From Gordonia zhaorongruii (GTDB lineage: Bacteria; Actinomycetota; Actinomycetes; Mycobacteriales; Mycobacteriaceae), in assembly GCF_007559005.1 (NCBI RefSeq), contig NZ_CP041763.1, positions 776,463 to 840,462 of the forward strand: 64,000 bases of DNA, in the 5' to 3' direction. A program made the position numbers and the translations under genes. The notes under the pieces were generated by a model. The model had not been told where the DNA came from. It searched no databases and was given only the letters and a program-made list of their open reading frames with translations. This document shows, in pieces, positions 57,283 to 64,000 of this stretch (within the stretch, counting starts at the first letter, position 1; the number at the start of each line of letters is the position of its first letter).

Positions 57283-57861
57283 ATGCGAACACAACGACGG
57301 TTTATCAAACTCCTCACCGCGATGATCGCGATCGTGATCGTCCTGGTGGCAGGCGGCTGCAAGGGAAGCGACTCCGACTCCACTACGGCCGCAAACGGTT
57401 CGGGTGCCAATTCGCAATCGGAGAATGCTTCGGGTGAGTTCGCCTGCCCGAAGGAGAACACCATCAAGTTCGCGAAGACGAAGTTCACCTGGCATGCCGG
57501 GCTGGGCTTCGGCGCCTTCCACCGGTGGATCTACAAGCCCGCCAAGGCCGGGAGCTTCAAGAAGGGTGCTGACGGGCGTGTGAAGGCGTTCGTCAAGGCG
57601 GGAGCGGCGGCCCTGTTCGTCAAACGCCAGGTGCGCCTCGCCTCCGAGGACGCGAAGGCCAACCCGACGCTCTGCAAGTCGATCGTCAAGCCGATGAAGT
57701 CCATCTCGGACAAGGTGTCGGATGCCGTGAAGAGTGCTCGCAAGGGCGACCTCGGCGCGGTCAACTCCCTCAACGACGACGTCAAGTCGGTGATGACGAA
57801 GTCCAAGGATCAAGGCAGTGAGATCAAGCCGGATGAGAACGCGGACATCGGCGCCAAGTAG
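57283..57861 (+). CDS. Secreted lipoprotein, unknown function
   Basis: The 192-residue protein has a lipoprotein signal (LTAMIAIVIVLVAGGC), a Ser/Asn/Ala-rich linker and a C-terminal domain rich in lysine (KSIVKPMKSISDKVSDAVKSARKGD). AFHRWIYKPAKAG and two cysteines (ACPKE and LCKS) are recognisable landmarks, but no family is evident. AACAGGGACC is ahead of ATG 57283. A 123-base AT-richer leader with an inverted repeat (TTCGGT...ACCGAA at 57245-57265) precedes it. The stop is followed by a strong hairpin. Confidence 0.78.
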   Translation: MRTQRRFIKLLTAMIAIVIVLVAGGCKGSDSDSTTAANGSGANSQSENASGEFACPKENTIKFAKTKFTWHAGLGFGAFHRWIYKPAKAGSFKKGADGRVKAFVKAGAAALFVKRQVRLASEDAKANPTLCKSIVKPMKSISDKVSDAVKSARKGDLGAVNSLNDDVKSVMTKSKDQGSEIKPDENADIGAK

Positions 57862-57877
57862 CGTCTGAATTCTGAAT

Positions 57878-57920
57878 ACGTGAGTGGCCGACGCGAGATT
57901 CTCGCGTCGGCCACTCACGT
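57878..57920. terminator. Bidirectional hairpin terminator between convergent genes
   Basis: ACGTGAGTGGCCGACGCGAG and its exact reverse complement form a perfect 20-bp stem around a 3-base loop ATT. It lies 17 bases past the lipoprotein stop and 32 bases from the end of the convergent DUF3616 gene, so it can stop both transcripts. Confidence 0.9.
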
Positions 57921-57936
57921 TCGTGACCCGACCGTT

Positions 57937-57960
57937 CAGTCAGTCGGACAGTCAGTCGGA
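57937..57960. repeat. 12-bp tandem duplication at the 3' end of the DUF3616 gene
   Basis: CAGTCAGTCGGA occurs twice in a row (57937-57948 and 57949-57960). On the coding strand it repeats the codons Leu-Ser-Asp-stop, so a second copy of the gene end sits just past the functional stop. Confidence 0.85.
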
Positions 57961-59028
57961 CAATGGGAATCGGTCCGCGAGCATGCCGCGCTGCGGGTTG
58001 ATGCGGCGAGGAGCGGGGCTGTCGTACACCACGAGAAGCTCCCTCGGGTCCGGGTCGTTCAGCAGGGCGATGCCCTCGGCGTGGTCATCGCCCTCGCCGT
58101 AGGGGAGGTCGAGCACCGTCTCGAGGTCGGGTGCTCGCACCAGCTGCGACGCTTCGGCGTCCGGCGCACCTTTCCAACGGTGCACACGCACCGGACCGTC
58201 GAGGTCCATGGTCGGTCCGGAGAGAACCAGGATGTCCCGCCCGTCGGAGCACAGGTCGCGAACGCCCAGGCCGCCCAGATCCAGCAGGTGCTTTCGGTAG
58301 CGGGAGCCATCGTCGAGGCGGCGGGCCTTCAACCGTTCCGGATGCTTCTTCGACGGGGTCAGCCGCAGTTCGATGACCGTGGCCCACCCGCGCAGTACCG
58401 GCCCGCGCAGCCCGACGAACACCCGGTCGCCGAAGGCGGCGATCCCCTCGATGTCGATTCCGTTGTCCTTGCTGGGGATCGATAGGAACGGGGCCAGGTG
58501 CTCATCCTCGCGAAGCAGTTCTGTCAGGCTCTTCGATCCGACGCCCAGCACCGCCGCATGCTCGGTGCGCCCATCCAACTCGACGTGCTCCCGCAACTCG
58601 GATACGCCGTCCTCGTCGGTCACCGGAATCCGCAGCAGCACGTGCCGGTTCTCTTCGGACTTCACTTTCGCCAGGCGCTCGAATGCCTTCTCTGTGCTGT
58701 GCTGCTCTTTGATCCGCGACCGTTTGCGGCTGTGCGAACCCACCGCCCAGAGGTAGTGCCCGTCGCGAGCGAAGCCTTCGAGGTCGGCTTCCTCATCGGC
58801 GTCGTCGGACGGCATCGGCACCAGGTCGGCCAGCGCGTACACCTGTTCGTCGCCGTATACGACGGTGCGTCCGGGTTTCCGGGTGAGTCGGTGGATGACG
58901 GCGCCCTCGTCGCCGCCGACCCATAAGGTGTCGTCCCCGTCCGTGCGGATCGCGGACAGATTGGTGTTGATCTCCTTTTTCCGCGCGCGCTCGGAGAACT
59001 GGAGGCGGGCAGTGCGTGGTGAAGCCAT
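57952..59028 (-). CDS. DUF3616 domain protein
   Basis: The 358-residue protein matches the DUF3616 layout: a repeated beta-propeller-like pattern with DGDDTLWVGGDEGAVIHRL early, FARDGHYLWAVGSHSRKRSR in the middle and GIDIEGIAAFGDRVFVGLRGPVLRG later. The family is of unknown function and is sometimes linked to phosphoesterase-like propellers. No signal peptide was found. The stop lies within a 12-base tandem duplication, and a strong hairpin follows. The upstream region up to the next gene, 312 bases, shows no coding sequence on either strand. Confidence 0.82.
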   Translation of the reverse strand: MASPRTARLQFSERARKKEINTNLSAIRTDGDDTLWVGGDEGAVIHRLTRKPGRTVVYGDEQVYALADLVPMPSDDADEEADLEGFARDGHYLWAVGSHSRKRSRIKEQHSTEKAFERLAKVKSEENRHVLLRIPVTDEDGVSELREHVELDGRTEHAAVLGVGSKSLTELLREDEHLAPFLSIPSKDNGIDIEGIAAFGDRVFVGLRGPVLRGWATVIELRLTPSKKHPERLKARRLDDGSRYRKHLLDLGGLGVRDLCSDGRDILVLSGPTMDLDGPVRVHRWKGAPDAEASQLVRAPDLETVLDLPYGEGDDHAEGIALLNDPDPRELLVVYDSPAPRRINPQRGMLADRFPLSD

Positions 59029-59340
59029 GATTCAAGGGTACGGATGCCGAATGACCGCGACTCGAATCGGAAACATCGTGCGAGTGGTACCCATGCCGAC
59101 CGGCATCGGTCTATAGCCGGTTGCCGGCCGTCATACGTACCACTCCGACGAGATACCGTCGCCGTCCGAGGCCGCGGGCCGAGTCGACCGGCAATCTACG
59201 CGACGCCCGCGCGGGCGCACTCCCAATCGTCGGGGACAGTCCCACCGTCGAGGAAGTCGCGCAGGAACGACGCGTCAGGCTATCGAACGTTGCGATCGCC
59301 CGGTGCGTCTCCGGAATCAGAGGTGCACCGGGCGCATCGG
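59029..59340. other. Gene-free stretch between DUF3616 and the small membrane protein
   Basis: About 310 bases without a convincing gene on either strand. It holds the DUF3616 promoter side and, at 59298-59333, a hairpin after the small membrane gene. The short open frames here have neither start signals nor family resemblance. Confidence 0.6.
59298..59333 (-). terminator. Hairpin after the small membrane protein gene
   Basis: GCCCGGTGC at 59298-59306 and GCACCGGGC at 59325-59333 form a 9-bp stem with an 18-base loop, 8 bases past the stop of the minus-strand gene. The stem is plausible as a terminator, though no U-tract follows. Confidence 0.5.
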
Positions 59341-59652
59341 TTACGTCTGTTGCCGAAGAACCTGCCCAAATTCGTCAACAGTGAGGGTCACAGTCTTCTT
59401 CTCGGTGGCCTGCATGATGTAGAGGATGAGCCATACGAGGCTCCAGCAACCGCATGTCACAAGTGTCAAGATCAGATGAAGCATGTGATTGATGGGCTTG
59501 CCGTATCGGAGGACGGCGTTGTAATCCGACTGCGATTCCACCATCGCTCCACGGACAACCTCGTTGTGAACGCCTTGCGCGAGACGGCTCTTTCGGGTGT
59601 CGGGGTCGGCCTTGGGTAGTGGGCCGTTCGTTGGGTACCCCGGTTGCGTCAT
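59341..59652 (-). CDS. Small membrane protein with CGCW motif
   Basis: The 103-residue protein has a hydrophilic N-terminus (PGYPTNGPLPKADPDTRKSR) and one or two close membrane segments (MLHLILTLVTCGCWSLVWLILYIMQATEKK), then a short hydrophilic tail. The YGKPINHMLHL-(x)-CGCW block is shared by small actinobacterial membrane proteins that also occur in phages, so phage origin is possible (memory-based, not searched). GAAGGAG lies 7 bases ahead of ATG 59652. The gene lies next to an AT-rich stretch and a tRNA. Confidence 0.75.
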   Translation of the reverse strand: MTQPGYPTNGPLPKADPDTRKSRLAQGVHNEVVRGAMVESQSDYNAVLRYGKPINHMLHLILTLVTCGCWSLVWLILYIMQATEKKTVTLTVDEFGQVLRQQT

Positions 59653-59885
59653 CTACATTCTCCTTCGGTCATCGATAGGTATCGAAAGTCTTAAACCCGC
59701 CAGAGATTAGCGGTATCCGACGTTCTTGAATTGCCGACTTTCCGAATTTTGGAGAGATTCGTCCGGTTGGACGACGTGATGCCGCCGAATGGCTTGTATG
59801 CATGGGGCTAGCGGCGCTTCGGGCAGTGCCCAAACCTGTAGTCGCTCGCACCGGGCAGGCCAGGAGCCAAGCCCGTTGCTACCAG

Positions 59886-59959
59886 TGCCCCCAGTCGGAC
59901 TCGAACCGACACTTTGCAGATTTTAAGTCTGCTGCCTCTGCCAATTGGGCTATAGGGGC
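59886..59959 (-). tRNA. tRNA with anticodon UAA (nominally Leu), class I structure
   Basis: The 74-base cloverleaf on the minus strand has a 7-bp acceptor stem (GCCCCTA/TGGGGGC), a 3-bp D stem (GCC/GGC) with GG in the loop, an anticodon stem GCAGA/TCTGC with loop CTTAAAA, and a T arm GTCGG-TTCGAGT-CCGAC. The discriminator base is A; CCA is not encoded. The anticodon reads UAA, which decodes UUA (Leu). A bacterial tRNA-Leu should have a long variable arm, but the variable loop here is only AAAGT (5 bases). The identity is therefore doubtful even though the tRNA shape is clear. Confidence 0.8.
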
Positions 59960-60078
59960 GTGCGGTCAAGCATGCCAGGGCTGCGGTGTCGTGTGGCATC
60001 GGGCCGCCGGTCTTGGGAACACGCTCGCGGACGGCGTTGTTGAACCGGGCAACATCTCACGTATGGAGGCGCATCATC

Positions 60079-60783
60079 ATGCAGGTCGAGATCTGGACCG
60101 ACATCAACTGCCCGTTCTGTTACCTCGGCAAGAAGCGCTTCCACGATGCGCTCGACGAGTTCGAGAATGCGGAGTCGGTGCAGGTGACGCACCGTTCGTT
60201 CGAGCTCGACCCGAATGTCCCGGAGGGGACATCCGGGGACGTGGTCGAGAATCTGTCGAAGAAGTACGGACGCACGCTGGAGCAGGCGGCGGACGGGGAG
60301 CGTCAGCTCGCCGCGTCGGCGCGTGAGGCCGGGCTCGAGTACGTGACGTCGGGGCGCGACATGGGCAACTCCTTCGATATGCACCGGCTCCTGCACTGGG
60401 CGAAGGAGCTCGGCCGGCAGGAGACGATGCTCGACGCGCTCTATGCGGCCAACTTCGCGGAGCCCGAGCCGCTGTTCGGCAGCAGCGACCGCCTCGTCGA
60501 GGTGGCGGTCGGCGCGGGCTTCGAGGAGGCCGGCGTACGAGAGGTGCTCGACGACCCGACTCGGTACGCGCAGGACGTCCGCCGGGATGAGGCGCAGGCG
60601 CAGGAATTCGGAGTGCAGGGTGTGCCGTTCTACGTCTTCGACCGCAAGTACGCCGTGTCCGGAGCTCAGCCGGTCGAACTGTTCACGCAGGCACTGAATC
60701 AGGCGTGGGCCGATCGCCCGACGCCGACACTCATCGGTGAAGGCGACGCCTGCGGGCCCGACGGGTGCGAGGTGCCTCGGTAA
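60079..60783 (+). CDS. DsbA-family oxidoreductase, FrnE-like
   Basis: The 234-residue protein has the thioredoxin-fold motif CPFC at C11-C14 (DINCPFCYLGKKRF), a helical insert and the cis-proline region FGVQGVPFYVFDRKYAVSGAQP near residue 185. This matches cytoplasmic DsbA/FrnE proteins, which act as thiol-disulfide oxidoreductases or isomerases in oxidative stress. GGAGG precedes ATG 60079 by 9 bases; the frame extends upstream to 59986 but without a good start. The C-terminus CGPDGCEVPR adds a second cysteine pair. The tRNA lies upstream on the other strand. Confidence 0.9.
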   Translation: MQVEIWTDINCPFCYLGKKRFHDALDEFENAESVQVTHRSFELDPNVPEGTSGDVVENLSKKYGRTLEQAADGERQLAASAREAGLEYVTSGRDMGNSFDMHRLLHWAKELGRQETMLDALYAANFAEPEPLFGSSDRLVEVAVGAGFEEAGVREVLDDPTRYAQDVRRDEAQAQEFGVQGVPFYVFDRKYAVSGAQPVELFTQALNQAWADRPTPTLIGEGDACGPDGCEVPR

Positions 60784-60807
60784 TGCGGGCTGTCGTCTGG
60801 GGGCGCG

Positions 60808-61947
60808 TCACCTATCCGGCGCGACGTCCAGGTACTCGGTGAACCCGTACTGGTCGTGCGGACCGATCACGGCGAACTCGAAGAGGCCCTCGCCGGTATC
60901 GACGGTCTCGCCGTCGTCGTAGGCGAACGTCGCGTAATAGTCGATCGGGCAGAACATCCTCATGGTCGGATCGAGTTCGGACACGTCGTTGCGCATGCCC
61001 TGGGTCTTCTCGTCGCCCTGCCACATCCCGTGGCGCCAGTCCTGCTCCAGGCCGTAACCGGTGCCGAAGCCGATGTAATTGGCCACCTGGGATTCGCACC
61101 GGACACTTGTCGTCACGCCACCAGGCTTGATGAATCGCAGCGTGGCGCCTGCCGGTTCGCGACCGCCCGGGACGAACTCTATGTCGTGCTCCACTCGCCC
61201 CAGCCATTCCGGATCTCGGCGGGAGTCGTTCCACACGAGTCTGGCGTCACCCATGATCCGTTCGCCGGTGCGCAATTCCTGGACCAGCACCACGATCGCG
61301 TAGTCGGCGAAGCGCATCACCGAGTAGATCCAGAAGAACGACGTCGCATCGGTCGATGCGGCACGACGCCCGGGAGGTTCGGCTTCGCCGACGGGTCGTA
61401 CGCCCCAGGACCGGTCGCGGTTGCCGCGCCATCCGTCGGGTTCCACCTCGGATTCCCGGCCGTCGACAGTCAGTGAGCCTGACCACCGACCGGTCTGCAC
61501 GAAGCGCATGGTGTCGAACGTGACGCGTTCGAGCTGCCGCTGGAAGTGACGCGGTTCCAGGACCGCAGGACCGTCCGCGTCGAAGGTCAGATCGAACGAC
61601 AGGTCGCCGTGGCCGGGACTCAAGCTCACCCGCAGTGTGCGGAGGCCCTCGAGGATCTCGACCCGGAAGGGACCGATGGTCAGATCGTTCCGGTCCGCGC
61701 CGAGGGCGCGCGAGCTGCGCACCACGATGTGGTCGTCACCGTGCCGCACGACGGCGAAGCAGTCGGCCACTCCGAGGTTGGGATACACGCCCAACCCGAT
61801 GATCAACCACGGATCACCGTCGGGCCCATGGCAGTTGAAGTAGTACCGGTCGTAGAAGTTGCGGTCCGACGTACCGACGTGCCGGATCACCTCGGCGATC
61901 TGGTGGATCGGATGGTCGTCCATCTCCGACAGCGCGGACTCGCTCAT
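60808..61947 (-). CDS. Hypothetical protein, coupled to a kinase-like gene
   Basis: The 379-residue protein has no recognisable catalytic motif and no signal peptide. It contains NFYDRYYFNCHGPDGDPWLI near residue 33, then WRGNRDRSWGVRPVG and later NYIGFGTGYGLEQDW. The sequence is beta-rich, and the first block resembles hypothetical proteins that accompany phosphotransferase genes in mycobacteria (memory only). ATG 61947 overlaps the stop of the upstream kinase-like gene by four bases, so the two proteins are made together. The role is unknown; the pairing suggests a shared lipid or steroid-like substrate (inference). Confidence 0.75.
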   Translation of the reverse strand: MSESALSEMDDHPIHQIAEVIRHVGTSDRNFYDRYYFNCHGPDGDPWLIIGLGVYPNLGVADCFAVVRHGDDHIVVRSSRALGADRNDLTIGPFRVEILEGLRTLRVSLSPGHGDLSFDLTFDADGPAVLEPRHFQRQLERVTFDTMRFVQTGRWSGSLTVDGRESEVEPDGWRGNRDRSWGVRPVGEAEPPGRRAASTDATSFFWIYSVMRFADYAIVVLVQELRTGERIMGDARLVWNDSRRDPEWLGRVEHDIEFVPGGREPAGATLRFIKPGGVTTSVRCESQVANYIGFGTGYGLEQDWRHGMWQGDEKTQGMRNDVSELDPTMRMFCPIDYYATFAYDDGETVDTGEGLFEFAVIGPHDQYGFTEYLDVAPDR

Positions 61948-63068
61948 CGCTTCACATTCTCCCAATACGTGCCGGCGATCATCGCCTCCATCGCCGAGCG
62001 GTGCAAGATCATGTCGTCCGGGTCAGTCGGCTCCTCAGTCTGGCCGAAGTGGATTGCGCGGCAATTGATCCGGAACATGATCACGGCGTGGATCAAGGCG
62101 GCGTAACCGGTGAAGAAATCCAGGTCCACCGGCCGATATCCGGTCTGCTCCTCGTACGACGCTGCGACATCCTCGCGGCGCAGGAAACCGGGCAGTCCGT
62201 CCATGCCGGCCAACTCCGCGAGGTCCTGAAAGAATCTGTGCAGGAAGATCATCCATCCCACGTCCAGTTCGCGTGGGCCGATGGTCGCCATCTCCCAATC
62301 GAGGACGGCGACGGGTTCGAAATCGCGGTACATGATGTTTCCGATCCGTGCGTCACCCCACGACAGCGCCGGTTCGGGTTCGTCCCGGGGGTAGGTCTCC
62401 TCGACCCAGGCGAAGGCGCGGTCGATCAGCGGGGCGCCCGCACGTCCGGCGCGCGCCCAGTCGTAGAACCCGTGGAGGCGCCGTATGTGGGAGCGCAGCG
62501 GGGACTCGCCGTCGCCGGGCGCGGCGACGCCGACCGGCGGCAGGGGAGCGGCGTGGATCTTCGCGAGGACGCCGACCGACGCGGTCGCCATCTGCGACCG
62601 CTGCTCGGCGGTCGCCTCGGTGACCCACGACCCGAAGGTGTACGGCATGACGTCCGGTGGGACGTCGCCACCCACACGGTCCATCACGAAGAACGGCGCA
62701 CCCAGTGCGTCCGGGCTCGGCTCCGACCACCACAGCGCGGGCAACGGCACGTCGGTGTGCTCGGCTAGATGCCGGATCAATTGGAACTGGCCGTCGAGAT
62801 CGTACGATCCGAACACCGGATCGTTGTCGGGCATCGGCGCGACGCGCACCACCAGTTTCCGATCCTGGCCGTCGACGCGAACGTCCGCAAGCAGGGTCTC
62901 GCTCGACATACCGTTCGCCGCCGGTATCTCGATCCCGGTCACGTGGGCTCGGTCGCCCTCGTGCTGCTTCATCCAGGCGTCGAGTCGGTCGCGGAGCCAT
63001 TCGGGGTCCCGGCGCGATCCGCTCGGCCGGGCCGCCTGGGAACCCTCATCATCGGTGATTCGAGTCAC
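61944..63068 (-). CDS. Aminoglycoside phosphotransferase-fold (APH) family protein
   Basis: The 374-residue protein has the kinase-like catalytic loop SWGDARIGNIMY (the usual HGD is WGD here) and the metal-binding DWE in VAVLDWEMATIGPRELD, followed by WMIFLHRF. It belongs to the APH/ACAD10-like phosphotransferase group, whose members phosphorylate hydroxyl groups on varied substrates and commonly accompany acyl-CoA dehydrogenases. The start is GTG 63068, preceded by CTAATCGCGAT, which looks like a leaderless promoter. The upstream frame extension to 63152 is not family-like. It overlaps the unknown gene downstream and is divergent from an MmpL gene. Confidence 0.85.
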   Translation of the reverse strand: MTRITDDEGSQAARPSGSRRDPEWLRDRLDAWMKQHEGDRAHVTGIEIPAANGMSSETLLADVRVDGQDRKLVVRVAPMPDNDPVFGSYDLDGQFQLIRHLAEHTDVPLPALWWSEPSPDALGAPFFVMDRVGGDVPPDVMPYTFGSWVTEATAEQRSQMATASVGVLAKIHAAPLPPVGVAAPGDGESPLRSHIRRLHGFYDWARAGRAGAPLIDRAFAWVEETYPRDEPEPALSWGDARIGNIMYRDFEPVAVLDWEMATIGPRELDVGWMIFLHRFFQDLAELAGMDGLPGFLRREDVAASYEEQTGYRPVDLDFFTGYAALIHAVIMFRINCRAIHFGQTEEPTDPDDMILHRSAMEAMIAGTYWENVKR

Positions 63069-63149
63069 ATCGCGATTAGAGCATGTGGCGACTCGTGTGC
63101 GAGCTGTTCGGCGCCGACTCGTCATAGAACGGACCGAAAACAGGCCTTC

Positions 63150-63180
63150 CAACGATGACTTATCAGTGGTAACTTATCGT
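63150..63180. promoter_or_regulatory. 31-base imperfect palindrome ahead of mmpL (operator)
   Basis: The outer arms AACGAT and ATCGTT are perfect, and 12 of 15 pairs match overall. It lies 33 bases from the mmpL GTG start, and the downstream GTTAACC repeats the theme. It resembles the array at 34011 in using TAAC/GTTA half-sites, so a TetR regulator is likely, though none is adjacent here. Confidence 0.5.
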
Positions 63181-63212
63181 TGTTAACCTACTGGAATCGT
63201 AAGGGGATCCTC

Positions 63213-64000
63213 GTGCTCGCACGAATGACACGGCGCGTCATCGCCGCACCCAAGATCGTGCTCGGAATCGCCGTGGCGTTGCTCGTGCTCTGCGGGGTGT
63301 ACGGGATCGGTGCCGCGGAGAAGATGATGTCCGGCGGATTCGAGGATCCAGGTTCCGAATCGAGTCACGCCACGAAGGTGCTCGATGAGCGTTTCGACCG
63401 CGGCGGCGCCCAACTCGTATTCAAGCTCGACGCACCGGAAGGCGTGGACGTCACCACCGATCCGGAATCGGTGGCGGCGGGCCGCGAAGTGCTCGACGTC
63501 CTGCAGTCCAAGGGGGTCGACCGCGGTGGCTACGTGCAGGCCGGCGTCCTGAATATCTGGGACTCTCCGGAGCTGGCAGGGGAACTGCTGAGCAAGGACA
63601 AGTCGTCCACGCAGATCATCGCCTCCATCGCGGGCGGTGACGAGAAGGCACCGTCGAACGCGGAGGAGATGGTCGACCTCGTCGGCTCGCAACGCCACGG
63701 CATCGACATCCAGGCCGGCGGCATGGCGGTGGTCTTCGGGCAGATCAACGAACAGACCTCCAAGGATCTCGCAGTCGCCGAGGCGATCGCGATCCCGATC
63801 AGCTTCCTGTTCCTGATCGTGGTGTTCGGCGGCGTGATCGCAGCCGCGCTCCCCGTGCTGATCGGCGGTGCGGCCATCGTCGGCACCCTGGCGATGCTGC
63901 GGGTGATCGCCGAGTTCGCCGACGTCTCGATCTTCGCGCTCAACCTGACCACCGCGATGGGGCTGGCTCTCGCCATCGACTACACGCTTCTCATCGTCAC
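63213..64000 (+). CDS. MMPL-family transporter, truncated by window edge
   Basis: From GTG 63213 the frame stays open to the end of the window, 262 residues. The first membrane span (VIAAPKIVLGIAVALLVLCGVYGIG) is followed by the external domain and then spans near residues 190-210 and 215-230, ending with MGLALAIDYTLLIV, which carries the proton-relay DY pair of MMPL proteins. AAGGGGA precedes the GTG by 5 bases. The gene is divergent from the kinase-like gene, with a palindrome between them. The rest of the protein lies past base 64000. Confidence 0.9.
   Translation, partial: MLARMTRRVIAAPKIVLGIAVALLVLCGVYGIGAAEKMMSGGFEDPGSESSHATKVLDERFDRGGAQLVFKLDAPEGVDVTTDPESVAAGREVLDVLQSKGVDRGGYVQAGVLNIWDSPELAGELLSKDKSSTQIIASIAGGDEKAPSNAEEMVDLVGSQRHGIDIQAGGMAVVFGQINEQTSKDLAVAEAIAIPISFLFLIVVFGGVIAAALPVLIGGAAIVGTLAMLRVIAEFADVSIFALNLTTAMGLALAIDYTLLIV

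Noticed and set aside
59669-59851. A 60-residue minus-strand frame next to the tRNA
   Set aside because: The sequence has no start signal, no recognisable pattern and lies in AT-rich non-coding DNA.
59886-59959. Reading the tRNA as an ochre suppressor
   Set aside because: The 7-base anticodon loop places UAA, not UUA, at positions 34-36, so it would read the leucine codon UUA and not the stop UAA.

Overview
The window is 64 kb of high-GC actinobacterial chromosome. Enolase, an FtsB-like protein, a DUF501 protein and Ppx/GppA lie in the order usual for Mycobacteriales. MmpL-type transporters, a DesA3-type desaturase, a DUF222/HNH protein, abundant TetR regulators and FadE/FadD genes, and frequent GTG starts with 4-base overlaps point to a mycolic-acid-containing genus. 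Gordonia or a close relative is my best guess, but this is inference from gene content only. No rRNA, CRISPR array, insertion sequence or intact prophage was seen.

Layout. 1-3.0 kb: the N-terminal half of a PLD-nuclease/SF2 helicase of visibly lower GC, then a DUF222/HNH endonuclease. 3.2-7.2 kb: an F420/FMN-type oxidoreductase and the efeUOB iron importer. 7.3-10.4 kb: TetR, a DUF2236 (MpaB/Lcp-like) oxygenase and a SRPBCC protein. 10.4-14.6 kb: a transglycosylase lipoprotein and eno-ftsB-DUF501-ppx. 14.6-20.6 kb: DUF4395, RecQ, and a desaturase/ferredoxin-reductase pair divergent from a FabR-like repressor. 20.8-27.4 kb: a beta-lactamase-fold protein, an operon of pirin, MarR, pirin and M20 peptidase, then aquaporin and monoacylglycerol lipase. 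27.4-38.2 kb: lipid-metabolism and efflux operons (two acyl-CoA dehydrogenases, two SDRs, MmpL, YibE/F) under TetR regulators. 38.2-45.9 kb: trpF, nagE, and a siderophore ABC importer with its ferric reductase. 45.9-50.3 kb: class II and class I fumarases with an FAD oxidase between them. 50.3-57.9 kb: patatin, lipoproteins, a DUF3556 membrane protein with an acyl-CoA ligase and a divergent PucR-type regulator. 57.9-64 kb: DUF3616, a small membrane protein, a tRNA, FrnE/DsbA, a kinase-like/unknown pair and a truncated MmpL gene.

How the genes fit together. Two iron routes (elemental iron by EfeUOB, siderophore iron by FecBCDE-type transport plus a ferric reductase) are present; an iron box is visible at the second. 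Several lipid operons carry a TetR-type regulator next to a palindrome: GTGTACATATGTACAC at 19866, a perfect 20-mer at 37373, and TAAC/GTTA arrays at 34011 and 63150. Most minus-strand operons are packed with ATGA or GTGA overlaps, so translational coupling is widespread. No single gene cluster stands out as a clearly new system. The best candidates are the edge helicase, the DUF3556/ligase locus, the paired unknown/kinase genes at 60.8-63.1 kb, a structurally odd tRNA with anticodon UAA, and a gene that seems to start with ATC.
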